Part shown: positions 11,301-24,300 of the stretch, one piece after another
Position numbering within the stretch: the first letter of the stretch is position 1
How the letters are laid out: each line of letters starts with the position of its first letter
NCBI GenBank assembly: GCA_033439265.1
Contig: JAVTVX010000010.1
Span: forward strand, 8,308,001-8,372,000
From: Dillenia suffruticosa
Taxonomy: Eukaryota > Streptophyta > Magnoliopsida > Dilleniales > Dilleniaceae
Direction: 5' to 3'
DNA length: 64,000 bases
Program-made: the position numbers and the translations under genes
The notes under the pieces: generated by a model
What the model was told of the DNA's origin: nothing
What the model saw: only the letters and a program-made list of their open reading frames with translations
Database searches by the model: none

Positions 11301-12762
11301 TGTGACAATCAAGAAAGGGGTTGAATTGGTTGTTTTCAATTGATTTTATAAAATTTTAATCTAACTTCACTTAAATTAATATTAATTCTATGATCAATTG
11401 ATACTCATGCAATGAAAAATGAAGTAAGGATAGAAGAACAAATCTGTATATAGTGGTTCAGCCTTGTGTTTACGTCCAATCTTCCAGCCAGCTAGCCGGG
11501 ATCTAGCAACCTGCTAGTTTCCATTATGATGCTTGAATTACAAAATACAATCCACTTATTGATTTCTGATTTTCACATCATGAAGATTGCTTCGTTCAAC
11601 AATGGAATAATCACACTAACACTCTAGCACACTACCAAATACATCACTCAACAAATCAAAACATATATTCAGAAAAGTAATTCCAGGTGACAGCAAAAAG
11701 AGATTCAGAAAACTGGGTTTCGATGCAGAGATATTGATCTCTCTCTATTCTGTAGAAAAATCAAAATATTGAAGCTTGTTTTTTTTTTCTTGTTTTTTTG
11801 AAACCTTGCTGTATGTATGATAATTACCTCCTAAAAAACTGTAGTAAAAATCAGATTTACTTCCACAAATGCTGCAGTAACTTCTTTTGTGAGATCCTGA
11901 TTTGTAGGCTGAAGTTCCTCTTCAAATCTTTATGATTATCCATCCGTTGTAATCTCAATTCAAAGGTTAGATATGAGACTTGAATTCTGAAAACTTAAAT
12001 TTGAATTTCATAACTGAATGTCACAGTTCCAAGTTCAAATGCCTCTCCAAAAAATCAGGCTCTGCAAGTTGATGTTCAAAATTTGTTGATCACCCTGCTG
12101 ATATTGTGCCCTTATCTCTTCAACAATTCTCTAAATCCTTGTGCTGCAAATATGTCACATTTCATATGTCCAACTATAGCACTATATTGTAGAAATATCT
12201 GACGAGAATATAAGCTTACACAAACATTCCAAAATAATCATCTTTTACATGAATGTTCTACTGTAAAATTTAGGTAACCAGGCAACTTCAAGACATTGTT
12301 TTTCTACCATAGATAATAGATTTTTAAGTTGATAAAATCTTAAGAATGAAGACCTGTACTCCTTTTTTGAGATGCACCTTTCAAATTAAAAAATGTATGA
12401 CTATATAAAAAGATATGCTTGAGTGAATATGGTCAAATGATCATGCTTCCAACACTAAGAAAAATTTCATATTCTAAGATCCAAATATGATTTTTAATGA
12501 ATATGTCCTTCAGTTGTGGAATAACCAAAATATATGTTTAGATTTATTTCTAGGCTAAGTGTAGGACCTAAATTACACTTATTTTGCTAGCTGGGTCTTT
12601 ATAAGAATAGGTTTTATGTCAGCTATACCTTTTATGACCCAGAAATGTCTCGCTTCTATGATAACTTCTATGGGTCACTTTCATGAATGTTTTGACCGGT
12701 GCACTAAGTAAAAATATTAGAATATTATGAAAGATTTTGTTATCATCAAAATTAAGGAAACA
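11301..12762 (+). mobile_element. Sirevirus (Ty1/copia)-like LTR, apparently alone
   Basis: Begins TGTGACAATCAAGAAAGGGG followed by TTGAATTGG. Within 200 bp it has TAGTGGTTCAGCC and TTACGTCCAATCTT, and near its end TTTTGTTATCATCAAAATTA. Each is a hallmark word of plant Sirevirus LTRs, known to me from the family. The end position is uncertain (12762 or 12780), and I could not find a matching 5-bp duplication. No copia gag or pol lies next to it, so it is a solo LTR or a fragment. Confidence 0.55.
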
Positions 12763-13879
12763 ATAATTTCTTTAACAACATTTTGAAAGTTTTTACATGT
12801 TTATATAAAGATTTTTGTCTTGAATAACAAATGCTACAAGCAAAATAAGTCAAGATATGACATTTGTAGAGGATAATTGATTTTCAGAAGTTTTCTTATT
12901 ATTCCGTAATCTCAGTCCTCCCCCGCGTATTGGATCAGTATGATTTTAATTCAAAACTTTATGTTATGAAATTATTCAAAATTTTGTGAAAAATCTAACT
13001 ATTCAAAAATTTTCAAATCTATGGAGAAAAATGTATCTACCAAATTGTATTTTGCAATAACTAAAGCGATGTGGAGGGGAGAAGTGGTTTTTTTTTTTTT
13101 TTTTTCTGGTTATAGTCACGAGTATCCGGATCCATATTCTGATTAATTCGGTTTGATCGTATGTAGGAATCTTATTTAGGGGGTGTCTCTCCCAATATAG
13201 TTTTTTCCATTTTCAATTTTTGAATCTGACAATTTAAGGGATTTAACACACAATTCCATTAAACCTGCAATTATGTCATCAAGAGGTTTGCCTTCTCTCT
13301 CTCAATTTCCCTTATTTTTCTATGCCCTCTGGTGCTTTACTTTGGTTTTTTTTAGTGTTCAAGATATATATAGCCCATTATATCTCCACACGTTGACCTG
13401 GTTGAAAAAAAGATTGACCCTTTCCGTTTCACCTTTTTTCTTTTTACTTATTTTATAATATATAATATATAAATTATAAATTATATATATAGTATCGTGA
13501 TGATGTCCTTCAATTCGTAAAATAGTTCAAAATCAATAAACCGATAGGTCGGCCAAAATGTTTATCGATGTGATTTTAAAAATATTGGTATAAATAAATT
13601 CTTAAATTTAAATTTTATGTATAAAAAAAATAAATATCGCAAGAGTTTTTTTTTTAAAATTAATCAAATTCAACATAATAATCAAATATAGATATTTTAT
13701 AAAATAACACATTATTCATTATAATAAGTGACATTATTCATTACCTAACAAAAAAAAAAGAAAAAAATACCCGATTTCATTGAACTCATTAAGAACATGA
13801 TTCTCAACATGGGTCCGGGAATCTATCAAAATGGCTTTTAAAGCCAAACTTTCCTCCATTGATCAAACATTCCAATGGA
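12763..13879. other. Intergenic AT-rich DNA
   Basis: Poly-T near 13090, ATAT-rich DNA near 13460 and short A-runs. The plus frame at 13273-13458 is low-complexity. No gene is supported. Confidence 0.5.
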
Positions 13880-14976
13880 CCGTTGATCATCGTTTCACGC
13901 AGAAACGAAACCAAATGCACTAACATCAAAATGTCAAATCACCTAAATGGGACGTTAGTCTATCACCTAAATAATGTGTTTCCATATTTTTGTCTTTTTA
14001 GGTTAAGGACCCTTTGTCATTTGCACCAGAAAACCTCTAAAACAAAGCATTTTTTCCATTCCAGGCCAGAAAATGCTGACACTTTTGCACAGAGGAAGAT
14101 GCATGTTCCCTGATTTCAGAATTGTTCTTTATTCCGTCCGGAGCTAATTAATTTCTCCAAACATAATCTATCCTTCAACAGGATAAACCCTAACTGAGCG
14201 ATCCATCATATACCCATCTTCCCTTCTGACCGGTTTCAGTTTTGGAACATAAGAGTTGAATCTTATATTCTCCTGAAATATTTTCAAATTTGATCTTGTT
14301 GGATCTCTAAAAATCTTTGTTTGACCCAATTGATCATGGTGAGTCTAGATCTATCCGGTGTAAATCCAGATCAACCCGATACATCTTTTATACCATGGCA
14401 AATGTCCATGACTAGCAACAGTCAATATTCATTCAATTTTTCTTCAAGTGTGCCATGATTCCAAAATATGGGTGCCCCTTCCAATATCAAAACATATAGA
14501 TACATTGCCAAAATAATTGATGTCAGGAGTCTTCTTTTTTTGTTAATTAAGGTTTGGTTTTGTTAAAACCAAAATTGACTCCATAGTTAGTTGGAGTTCT
14601 GGTTCAAATGAGGAATCAGAGATGTCATGTTTGTTGGGTCACTTTCAATAAATAAATATCAAAAAAGCCAAGCAGAAGTAGCTCTAGCAGATAAAATTCT
14701 AACGTTCAAGTCAGAAAGAGCCATAAAGAGGATTGAAAGACTGAAAGAGTCTAAACCCTGTATAGTCTTTATATACTGTATGTAGAGTAAAAGTATGCAC
14801 GCCTGTTAGGTTGCCTCCACATAGTAAGTCTTGTATGTGTTTAGGGGTGTAAAAACCCTACTTATCTTGTGGAGAGATTCATAGAGATCTTCTGAGATAT
14901 AGAAATCATTGTCATGAACTTTCTATAGATTTGGAATTCTCTGGAGTAGAAAGTCTCTGTCGCTAAGAGAATTACT
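13880..14976 (+). repeat. Inverted repeat arm 2 (unclassified repeat)
   Basis: Reverse-complement partner of 1838-2820. It contains TATA-like TATATACTGTATGTAGAGT near 14772 (the box is TATATAAAG on the minus strand) and ends at the CACTA terminus at 14979. It extends about 80 bp closer to its CACTA end than arm 1 does, so the two CACTA ends sit at different points of the same repeat. Confidence 0.75.
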
Positions 14977-14978
14977 TT

Positions 14979-15678
14979 CACTACAAAAAAACAGTTATTT
15001 TGCGACGATTTTTGCGACGAAAATTTAGAAAAAATTCGTCGCTAAATAAATTTGCGACAAATTTTTCGACAAAAAATAATTCGTCGCTAATAACTATTCA
15101 CAAAATTTTGTAACAAAAAATGTCATATTTGTCGCAAATTAGCGACGGATATAATTTCGTTGCAAAATTTGTCGCAAAAATTAGCAACTTAAATTTTTTT
15201 TGTTGCAATTTTCCAACCAATTTTGTGACGAAAATAATCTGTTGCAAATATATTCGTCGCAAAAATTAGCAACCAATACTTTTTTGTTGCAATTTTCCGA
15301 CAAATTTTGCTACAAAAAAACGTCATGAAATTCATTGGAAAAATTTCCAACAACAAAATATTTGTTGTAAAAGTCGTCGTAAAAATTAGCAACCAAAACA
15401 TATTTGTTGCATTTTTTTGACGAATTTTGCGACGAAGAATTCTGTTGCGAAAATAGTCGTCGCAAAATTCGTCGGATAAATTAGCATCAAAAATTTTTTT
15501 GTTGCAATTTTGCGACAAATTTTGAGACGACTGTTTTCTATCACAAATTAGCGACGAATTTTTTGCGTTGCAAATTTCCAACAAAGATTTTTTGTTGCTA
15601 ATATTTGCAACAAATTTTGCGACGAAAATAATTGCGTCACAATTTGCAACAAATTTTATTCGTCGCTGAAGTGTGACG
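14979..15678. repeat. Left subterminal array of the CACTA element
   Basis: Dense degenerate repeats of TTTGCGACGAA / TTCGTCGCAAA in both orientations, with TGTTGCAATTTT variants. By analogy with maize Spm these are candidate TNPA binding sites. The array is interrupted at 15679 by a solo LTR and resumes at 18361. Open frames crossing it (15189-15695) have no biological meaning. Confidence 0.85.
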
Positions 15679-15694
15679 TGTAACACTGCACACA

Positions 15695-15699
15695 AAAAA

Positions 15700-15745
<46 letters not shown>

Positions 15746-15792
15746 TATATATATATATAAATAAATAAATTTGGGGCTTAAAGCCCTAATTA

Positions 15793-15833
<41 letters not shown>
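15695..15833. repeat. (TA)n and (CT)n microsatellites
   Basis: Alternating TA (about 15700-15760) and then CT (about 15798-15833) at the start of the solo LTR. Hairpin 2 of the LTR family (15771-15789) lies between them. Confidence 0.9.
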
Positions 15834-15837
<4 letters not shown>

Positions 15838-16039
15838 TTTCCCTCTTTCTCTCTTTCTCTTCTCCGCCACGGCCTTCCTCCCGCCACCGCACGCCGCCCA
15901 CTGCTGCAGCGCCCTCCCGCGAGCAGCTCCTCCCTCCTCAAGCGAGCGCGCGGTCAGCTAGTGAGCAGCGCCTCACCTCTGCACAGCGCGCATTCGAGTG
16001 ATCTCCCGCCAGCGCTGCCGCCTCGAGCCATCGCGAGCC

Positions 16040-16470
16040 TCACGCGATCTTCCGCGAGCCAGCACAAGCCAGCGTGCGACCCAGCTCGCGACCCAGCGCG
16101 AGCTAGCACGCGACCCAGCGCGGGCCAGCGCGCTACCCCTGCTCGACCCAGCTCGCGACCCATCGCGAGCCAGCTCGCGACCCATCGCGGGCCAGCGCGC
16201 GACCCAGCTCGCGACCCAGCGCGAGCCAGCGCGCGACCCAGCGCGAGCCAGCGCGCGACTCAGCTCGCGACCCAGCGCGAGCCAGCGCGCTACTCCTGCT
16301 CGACCCAGCTCGCGACCCATCGCGAGCCAGCACGCGACCCAGCTCGCGAGCCAGCACGCTACCCAGCTCGCGACCCAGCGCGAGCCAGCGCGCGAGCCAG
16401 CTCGCGACCCGGCGCGAGCCAGCGCGCGACCCAGCTCGTGACCCAGAGCGAGCCCTAGCCCGTGAGCCAC
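16040..16470 (+). repeat. GCGAGCCAGC/GCGACCCAGC minisatellite
   Basis: About 430 bp of 10- to 14-bp units (GCGACCCAGCTC, GCGAGCCAGCGC) in higher-order blocks of about 40-80 bp. It is open in several frames on both strands (for example 15961-16458 plus and 15973-16470 minus) only because repeats with little TA content lack stops. It sits in the LTR leader region after the CT tract. Confidence 0.9.
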
Positions 16471-18360
16471 CAGCGGGCCAGCCCGCTAGCAGCCAGCCCA
16501 CCGGCCCGCGAGCCCGTGACGGCCAGCGAGCCCGCGACCGGCTTTCCCCTGTGAGAGCTCACCTGCATCTTCTGTACTGCAGGTAACGACTGTATTGATT
16601 GAAGTTCTATGGTTTGCTGGTAGAAATTTAGTGGTTTCTAATACATCTGAAGTTTGGGAAATTTTACAGGTTTTAAACCAACCCGACGGGCGAACGACAA
16701 CTAGGTCTGAAACCCGAGGAACCTTAGGTGAGAGATGAATAAATTTTATTGATAGAATCCCTTATTAGGGTTTTAATCGTTATAAATTTGACGATTTGAT
16801 TAGGTTTGTCTTTTGGAGAGTCGTTGAAAAAAATAGGGAGTGACCACCCTCCCTAGATAAGGTGAGTGGGACTCTAATCTCTTGCATAAAATAGTAAAAC
16901 GTATTTTCTGTAGCATTTTCGATAAAACATGCTTTGGTATGCATTCGTTGACGTGTGATATTAAATTTAAAAATCTGTTTTGTGATTTTTGGAGTGTCTT
17001 GAATTATATTTACAATGACTATGCATCCATGGTTTGAAATGAACCAATAATTGTGCCATTATTCGAAAATGTATAAATTTTATACCAATGTATTGATATG
17101 CTGTTTTGAAATGAATTTGATGAGACGTATTGGCACGCAAATTTAAAAAATGTTTTTGATGAACTATGTGGGTTGGATGCCTACTAGTTGTGCGATGATG
17201 TGATGATACTTGTGGGACGTTGTGCCCTGGGACGTTGTGCCCTTGTGATATTATGGGACGTTGTGCCCTTGTGATACTATGATGATTCCGTAGCTACGAA
17301 GGGCGTTTGTAGAGGCACGGGTTGCCCGGATACGCTTCTGCAGGAGGTATCCGCAAACGTCATTTATTCTAAAGGCTATAGGCGCGGCCGGTTGAACCCA
17401 CGTAGGGGGAGGACGTGTGTGACGCCACCGTCTAGCACCGGGCGGGGTCCTATACACGTTGATGAGTTGGCCCCAGCGAGCTCATGGCCAACGTCGGGGT
17501 AGAGAGCGTTTCAAAGTCTATGCATAATAAAACCCCCGACGCGCCTGTCCTTGGTCACGGTTGACCTTTGCCAGGACTATTTTTGGCTCGCTCTGACATT
17601 ACTTGATTTTAAATGGATGCATACATGCTTGCTATCGTGTGTTTGATTAAATGATTTCAAAATGATAAATATATCATGTTTTGCTGCGAAGTGTAAATTG
17701 TTGTTTCGAATGATATTATTTGACACTCCAATTGTTCACCTATGCTATTTATGCTTGATATTACCCCCCTCACTCACTGAGTATCTTCCCATGATACTCA
17801 CCCCTCTATTTTCTCTCCTCAGACAGGTTTATTGTGATAGAGCGACGTTACAGGCTCTAGAGCGGAGTTGGTATTTCCGACGGTAAGATTTACTTTTAAT
17901 TTAGTTTCGACCCTGCGAGGTCTTGATATAGAGGTCCGTAGTTGGCCATGTACTTATTTTGGGATGACTGTATAGTTTAACTCTCATATTTCATTTGCAT
18001 TGAGGCGATTGTACGTACTTGAACGTTACTTGGGAAATGTGATATATATCGTAGAAACTTAGGTCCGCTCGGTATAGCGGCTGTTCATGCTCTAGTTGGG
18101 CATGATAGTAGAGGTCTGTGGCTAGGTTTGTTTATAGCCTTGCGTTGTTCTGAATGTTGGCTGTGGTGTTTGTTGATTTTGGAGAGGCCGGGATGGCCAT
18201 TTGTGTATTGTACAGGATGATTTGGATTATACAGGTATAATTGTACATGGGAAACCTCCGATTTATGGGGAGGTTCTGCCCAATTTTCTGTAAAAATACA
18301 GCCGGCATTCAGGGGCAACGAGCGGCTGTTCACGATCCCGGTTTGGGGCGTGACATGACG

Positions 18361-18525
18361 AATATTTATTTGGCATACAATTTGTCGCAGAATTGCGACA
18401 AAATCGACGATGTATTTTGCGACGAAATGTAAAAAATTCAGCAACAAATTTTACAACGAATATCAAAATCAGCGACGAAATTAGCGACGAATCAAGAAAA
18501 TTTGCGACAAAAAAATGTGATTTGT
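18361..18525. repeat. Continuation of left CACTA array
   Basis: GCGACAAAATCGACGA and ATCAGCGACGAAATTAGCGACGAA words resume right after the duplication of the solo LTR, confirming that the LTR split this array. Confidence 0.85.
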
Positions 18526-18855
18526 TTAATTTTTGCACCAAATTTCCATATATATCATATCCCTCACTGATAGTCTCAGCCAACCAGTTTATGAACAAAA
18601 CCGCCAACATCATCATCAACAAACCATCCAGGGTACCATCCAACAGCCAATAATACGACATTTATGCAGTCTCTACTCATTCAAACAACTAACCATCTAA
18701 TAGTATCAATCAAATAATAATTAAAAAAACACTACCATCGTCATGAAATAATAATAAACAGTAATAAATAAGTAACAGAATATCAAATATATAGAAATAT
18801 AAACCAAATTCTAATGACAAGTCTAATTAAATATAAACATGAAATAAAAACTGTT

Positions 18856-21076
18856 TCAAGAAATATTAGCACCATCATCGTCACCATCACCGTTACCGTC
18901 ACCGCCACCGTCACCATCACCATCACCATCACCAAATATGTCAAAATCATCAACACCATCATTTGGAGGAGATAGAAAAGGGGGAATCGAACTTGAAGCG
19001 GAAACTAATTGAAGATGCTGCATTATAAGCCTCTGTTGTGCGCGAAACTCTTCAAATTCATTGTCTCTTCGCTGTTGTTCTATGCGCATGGCTTGAAGTT
19101 CATTGTCTCTTTGCCGCTGTTCTATGCACATGGCTTGAAGTTTATTGTCTTTTTCTGCTAACAGCTCCTTCATGTGGCTCAGCTCTTGGTTCATTTGCAT
19201 TAGTTCTGCTCTTACTGGTGTCTGGGAGGAAGAACATAGACCACTGAGTCTGCAAGTTCTACTCAACGAGCCCATCCCAAGAACTCTTCCCTGTTTTGGT
19301 CCACTAGTTGCCTCGAGCTATAAAGCCATATCATTAACAGATGGCTCTGACGTAGCAGCATCATCACTACCACTGGAATTTCTAAGTACAAGCTGATCAT
19401 ATTTCTCCTGCATTTTCATAAAAGAAATTAGAAAATAATTAAAATAACAATATACTAAAATATCCAATAAAAGAAATACAAGTGTTAATTAACAGTTTAA
19501 CAATGTAATAAAATATTCAACAAATAAATTCAAAATACAAAATTGTATTCCTCATTAAGCGATTGATAATAAACAATAAGACACAAAAATTAATATGTGA
19601 ATCAATTATTATAAATTTAATAGACTTATGGAATTAAAATTACACATACTTATATTTATCTATTTAGTTGCTTAATCCATTAGAATGATATTTAGATAAT
19701 GAGGAGTGTTGTAATTGAAATTAAAATTCAACTACTATTACGAGTTTGAAACTATAACAGATCGAATAAAGGAAAAAGTTATATTAGTATGTAACATAAT
19801 GAACCAACCATTTGGAATTGACGTAACAAATTTGATATTATGTATTCTCTAATTTTAATTAATAATGAAAAAAAATATATATATAAAAATTAGAAATGAA
19901 AAGTTCAATTTAAGTAGTGGAAAAAATATTGAAATAGACAAATCTATTAAATTTTTATTCTAATGTTGTTATGATAAATTGAGTATAATATGTTAAAATC
20001 TTTGTTACAAAGTTTCTATAAAATAATTTAAAATTTTGAAATTACATACTATAACCGCTCTAACTCTCTCCCCACTCCAGGTCTTGTCTTTTTTCTAAAA
20101 AGTCCGTGCGAAAGTCTTTCTAAATGATGGCGGTGATCCCATTTCCTTGGTCTAAAAAAACAAAATACTGTTAGATGAATTAATGAAAAAATAAATGAAT
20201 TAAATTCAAAAAAATAATAATTGAAAGAAATTACCATTCTTTTTCTATGCTTATTAATATTGATTGAGCCTCCCGCATATGTAGCAGATGATTCCCCAGA
20301 ATTATAAGATCGATTTTTTTTATTCTGATCACTCCTCCGTCGACTCTCATCGAAATCCCAGAAGTTAAAATCTTGAGCCAATTTTCTTCGGTGATGCAGT
20401 GTGGCTTCTTTCAGCTCTTTTTTGCATGATTTAGTGCACCTCGGATGTGATGACCGCATTTTTTCTTAAAAATTCTTCTTATTTCAAGCTCCTCGGTCTC
20501 ATCCCAATTGAACTTTCGCTTCAATAAAAAAAACAAAAAGTTATATTTAAATTATACACTTATTTTTATATTTAAATTTAGAGGCCTCATTTACCTTGAA
20601 TTCTCTCCACCATAACTCTTTGATATCATCTGTAGTACTTGTGTAAAACATCGATGCTCCTCCCCAATGGTTGTTAATGATTCTATTTAGCTCATGAATA
20701 ACATATACAGAATTTGTGAATCTATCATAAAATTAGAAACAAAAAAATGGTTAGTAAAAAAAATATTTAAATAAACTAATCAGCTATATAAATAAAGAAA
20801 CTATTGTGATAATATTTCAAAATTTACTACTTACGAATCTCCGCAAGGGGATATCACCTCTTGCATATCTTCCCCCTCAACATGTGAATCTTGCATTGAA
20901 GGTACAACTGAAGGTGCAACTGAAGGAAACGGTGAAGGTGTATCAGTATAAGGCGAAGGGGCATGGGAAGGTGCAGCTGAAACGGACGGTGACGCCAAAG
21001 AGTTTGGTCTTGCATCAAAAGATCGTCTATGTCCTCCACGTTGAAACTGTAACAAAAGTTTTTTCTTGCAAGCCAT
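18856..21076 (-). pseudogene. TNPA-like (Transposase_24 family) CACTA gene, decayed
   Basis: Accessory CACTA protein that, in the studied maize family, binds subterminal repeats and assists transposition. Exons I infer on the minus strand: 20835-21076 (starts MACKKKLLLQF, then a Ser/Pro-rich stretch; donor GTAAGT), 20595-20721 (includes RIINNHWGGASMFYTS and KELWWREFK; donor GTAAAT), about 20235-20509 (RKFNWDETEE, then SDQNKKNRSYNSGESS; donor GTAATT), about 20050-20153, and 18856 to about 19410. The last exon holds a coiled-coil stretch with QRQRDNELQAM-type repeats and an acidic GDGDGDG tail, ending with TGA at 18856-18858. The NNHWGG, WW.EFK and NKKNRS blocks identify the family. A frameshift lies near 20365 and in-frame stops near 20075 and 19320. 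Confidence 0.82.
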
Positions 21077-21342
21077 GAAAATTGCATGTTTATAAAAAAT
21101 ATAATAGATTATACGAAGAAACATACCATATTTAATTTGTTGTCCGAAATGATCTAAAAAAAAAACAACGTATTAGCAAATAATATTTCGAAAATGAAAC
21201 ATGAGACACTAAATATAACATACAAATTGAGAAACGAAATATGGAAATATAAATGTATTTTCACATTCAAACAGTAAAATAAAAGTTAATATGATATTAG
21301 ACAATTATAATAAATCTTAAAAAAAACAATACTTACCGACGA

Positions 21343-24300
21343 TCAAAAATCAAAGTCATCATTGTCATCACCATCCTCATTATTAGATTCTTCAATATCA
21401 AATTTATCCTCATCTTCATCATCTGTCTCAAAATCAGGTTCTTCATCGCCAACCTCATGAATTTCATTTTGATCGACATCTATCATTATTCCACGTGGAT
21501 CTCATAATGTTGGAATAATATATTCCTCTGTCTGAAACGTGTTGGCAACATCCTCTTGTTGATATGCTATGTCTTCCCAACGTTCCTCGATTTTCTTTCA
21601 TGCTTTCGTTTTACAAACAGCCCACCAATCAATTTTGTCACGTTTCAAACTAGGATATGATGCATAATACACTTGAATCGCTTGTTGTGCCAATACGAAT
21701 GGTTCATATCTTTTATAAAATTTTTATGATTTATATCAACCAAATTAAATTTTAAATGCACATCCATCCCTTTTACGGAGTCAAACCATTAGCACATAAA
21801 TAAAACGACTCGCAACTTTGCTCCAATATACTCTACCTCAATAATTTCATCCAACAAACCATAAAACTCATCTTTTACACCTCCATCGTTGGATGACTGA
21901 ATGCAAACACCATTATTCATAGTAGCTTTTCCGGTTCCGTATTCTTGAATGTGAAAATTATACCCGCTTATAAAATATGACAGCCAAGTTCGTACTATTG
22001 AATTTGGACCCCATGACAGATTAATTAACAATTCTTGTTCAACTTGATCTTGATTACATTGAACCTGAAGTAAAATAAATGTGTTATTTTTTTAATAATT
22101 AAATATTTATAAAATTTAACATTCACAAAACTAACATATGTTTTGAACCATGCTGTAAATTCTTCATCGCACACACGATTGAACTCATGCATCGATAGTT
22201 CAGACCATAAATGTTGAAAAATCCTACGATTAAAGAAGACGATTTATGTCAACAACCTTAACAAAACAAAGAATACATTTTTTATATTTCAGAAAAAAAG
22301 ACTTACTCGAAATATGGCGTAACTTCTGGACAGTTCAGTAAAATATATGTATGGGCTGCCCGCCATTCTTTAGCAGTTAAATATCTAACCTTACATGACC
22401 CACTTGGTCGACCGAGATAGTTGAAAATAAAGAATGATTTTAAATTAGGATCAACAGGACCCTCATCATTTCTGCCCGCTCGCCGTCGATTTCATTGGAC
22501 GTGAGGCTCGAAATAATATGAAGCAAAAGTTGTCACTTCTTCCGCAATGTATGCATTAACAATAAAGGCTTCAACACGTGTCTTATTTTTCACTTTTCTC
22601 TTCAAATGATATAAAAATCTAATTGTAATTAAATAAAGTGTATCAGAAAATGATATATAATGAATTTAGTACAATGGCATGCACTCTAAATATTTTTTTT
22701 GAAGAGAAGGTGCAAAATTTACTTTTCAAATGGATATATCCATCGATATTGGACGGGACCTGCAACTCTGGCCTCATAAGGCAAGTGAACCAAAAGGTGT
22801 TCCATGGAATCAAAAAATGATGGAAGAAAAATCCTTTCTAAATTATACAAAATGATGGGGATATCTCTCTCTAATTTTGCCATATGTGATTCCTTTAATA
22901 CTGTCGAGCAAATATCATACAGGAAAATACTTAACTCTGTAATGACGCCCCATACAAAATCTGGTAATAGTTCCTTAAAAGCAATCGGAATCAATCTTTC
23001 CATAAATATGTGACAATTATAACTTTTCAAACCAATCAACTTGCATTCTTTCATATCCACACATCTCCCAAGATTTGAGACTTAACCATCAAGAAATCTA
23101 AGCGATTTCAACCATTCACAAACTTTCCGTCTCTGATCCTTATTTATTGTATAAATAGCCTTTGGTTTTGGTCCCTTACTACTTCTATCCACATCAAGTG
23201 TAGGCCAATTACAATGAAGCCGCATATCTTTTCTCTTATTCAAGTTATCTTTCGTTTTTCCAGAGACATCCATCAATATATTAATCACATTTTCAAAAAC
23301 ATTTTTCTCGATATGCATTAAATCGAGATTATGATGAATCAGATGGGTCCTCCAATATAGTAAATCCCAAAATATACTCCGTTTGGTCCATTTATGCACA
23401 CTTCCATATCCATACGTTGTACTATGTGGGTCTTCAATAACAGATGGAAAGTGAGACACTCGCTCCCAAATTTGTTAACCAGTTAATCTCAAAGGAGGAG
23501 GTGTTTTTTCAACTTTATTCTTCGTAAACTCTTCTTTATTTCTTCTAAATTTATGATTTTGTGGCAAAAATTGTCTATGACAATCAAAATAACTCGCCTT
23601 CTTACCATATTTCAATCTGAATGACTTAGATCTCTCCATGCATATTGGACATCCTAAAACCCCAGCAGTACTCCATCGCGATAGCATGCCATAAGCTGGG
23701 AAGTCATTTATCGTCCAAAGAAGAGTTGCCTTCATTACAAACATCTAATAAGTGTTAACATCATACGTAAGAATACTGTCATCCCATAATTGTTTTAACT
23801 CCACAATCAATGGTTGCATATAAACATCTATCAACTTCTTCGGATTTTGCGGGCCTAGTATAACCAATGTCAAAAACATGTAGGGTGTTTTCATATACAT
23901 ACCCAGAGGAAAATTATACAGAGTTAATATCACTGGTCAACATGAATAAGTTTTCCCTGATTTTCCAAATGGAGCAAACCCATCAGCACAAAGACCTAAC
24001 CTAATGTTTCGAGTCTCTCTTGCAAATTCAGGATATGTCATATCAAAATTTTTCCATACCTCTGTATCCGAAGGATGACACATTAACCCTTCTTCTGTTT
24101 GATGATTTGCATGCCAAGTCATATATTCAGCAGTAGCTTTCGATGCATAAAGTCTTTGCAATCTAGGAGTCAAGGACAAATAAAACATTTGCTTGAATGG
24201 TTTAGGTCGCTGATTACGACCTGCTCTGTACCTACTTTGGTTACAGAATTTACAAAATTGTACATTTTCATCAGCTCCCCAAAATAACATGCAACCATCT

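Larger units (their letters stand above)
15679..18355 (+). mobile_element. Solo LTR, family I copy B, nested in CACTA (TSD TGACG)
   Basis: Starts TGTAACACTGCAC at 15679 and ends GGGGCGTGACA at 18355. TGACG precedes it at 15674-15678 and follows it at 18356-18360, an exact 5-bp duplication. Length is 2,677 bp. No internal region is present, so it is a solo LTR left by recombination between the two LTRs of a gypsy element. It shares the CCGTAGCTACG block, the GGATACGCTTCTGCAGGAGG block and the GTTGGGCATGA block with copies A and C. Being inserted in the CACTA array, it is younger than the CACTA insertion. Confidence 0.95.

Noticed and set aside
14979-15678. Regularly repeated words, considered as a CRISPR array
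   Set aside because: The units are degenerate, in both orientations, without constant spacers, in a eukaryotic CACTA element. They are transposon subterminal repeats.
15961-16501. Long open frames (122-165 codons) on both strands with Arg/Ala/Ser-Pro repeats
   Set aside because: They come from the GC-rich minisatellite of a solo LTR, which lacks stops in several frames at once. No family resemblance.
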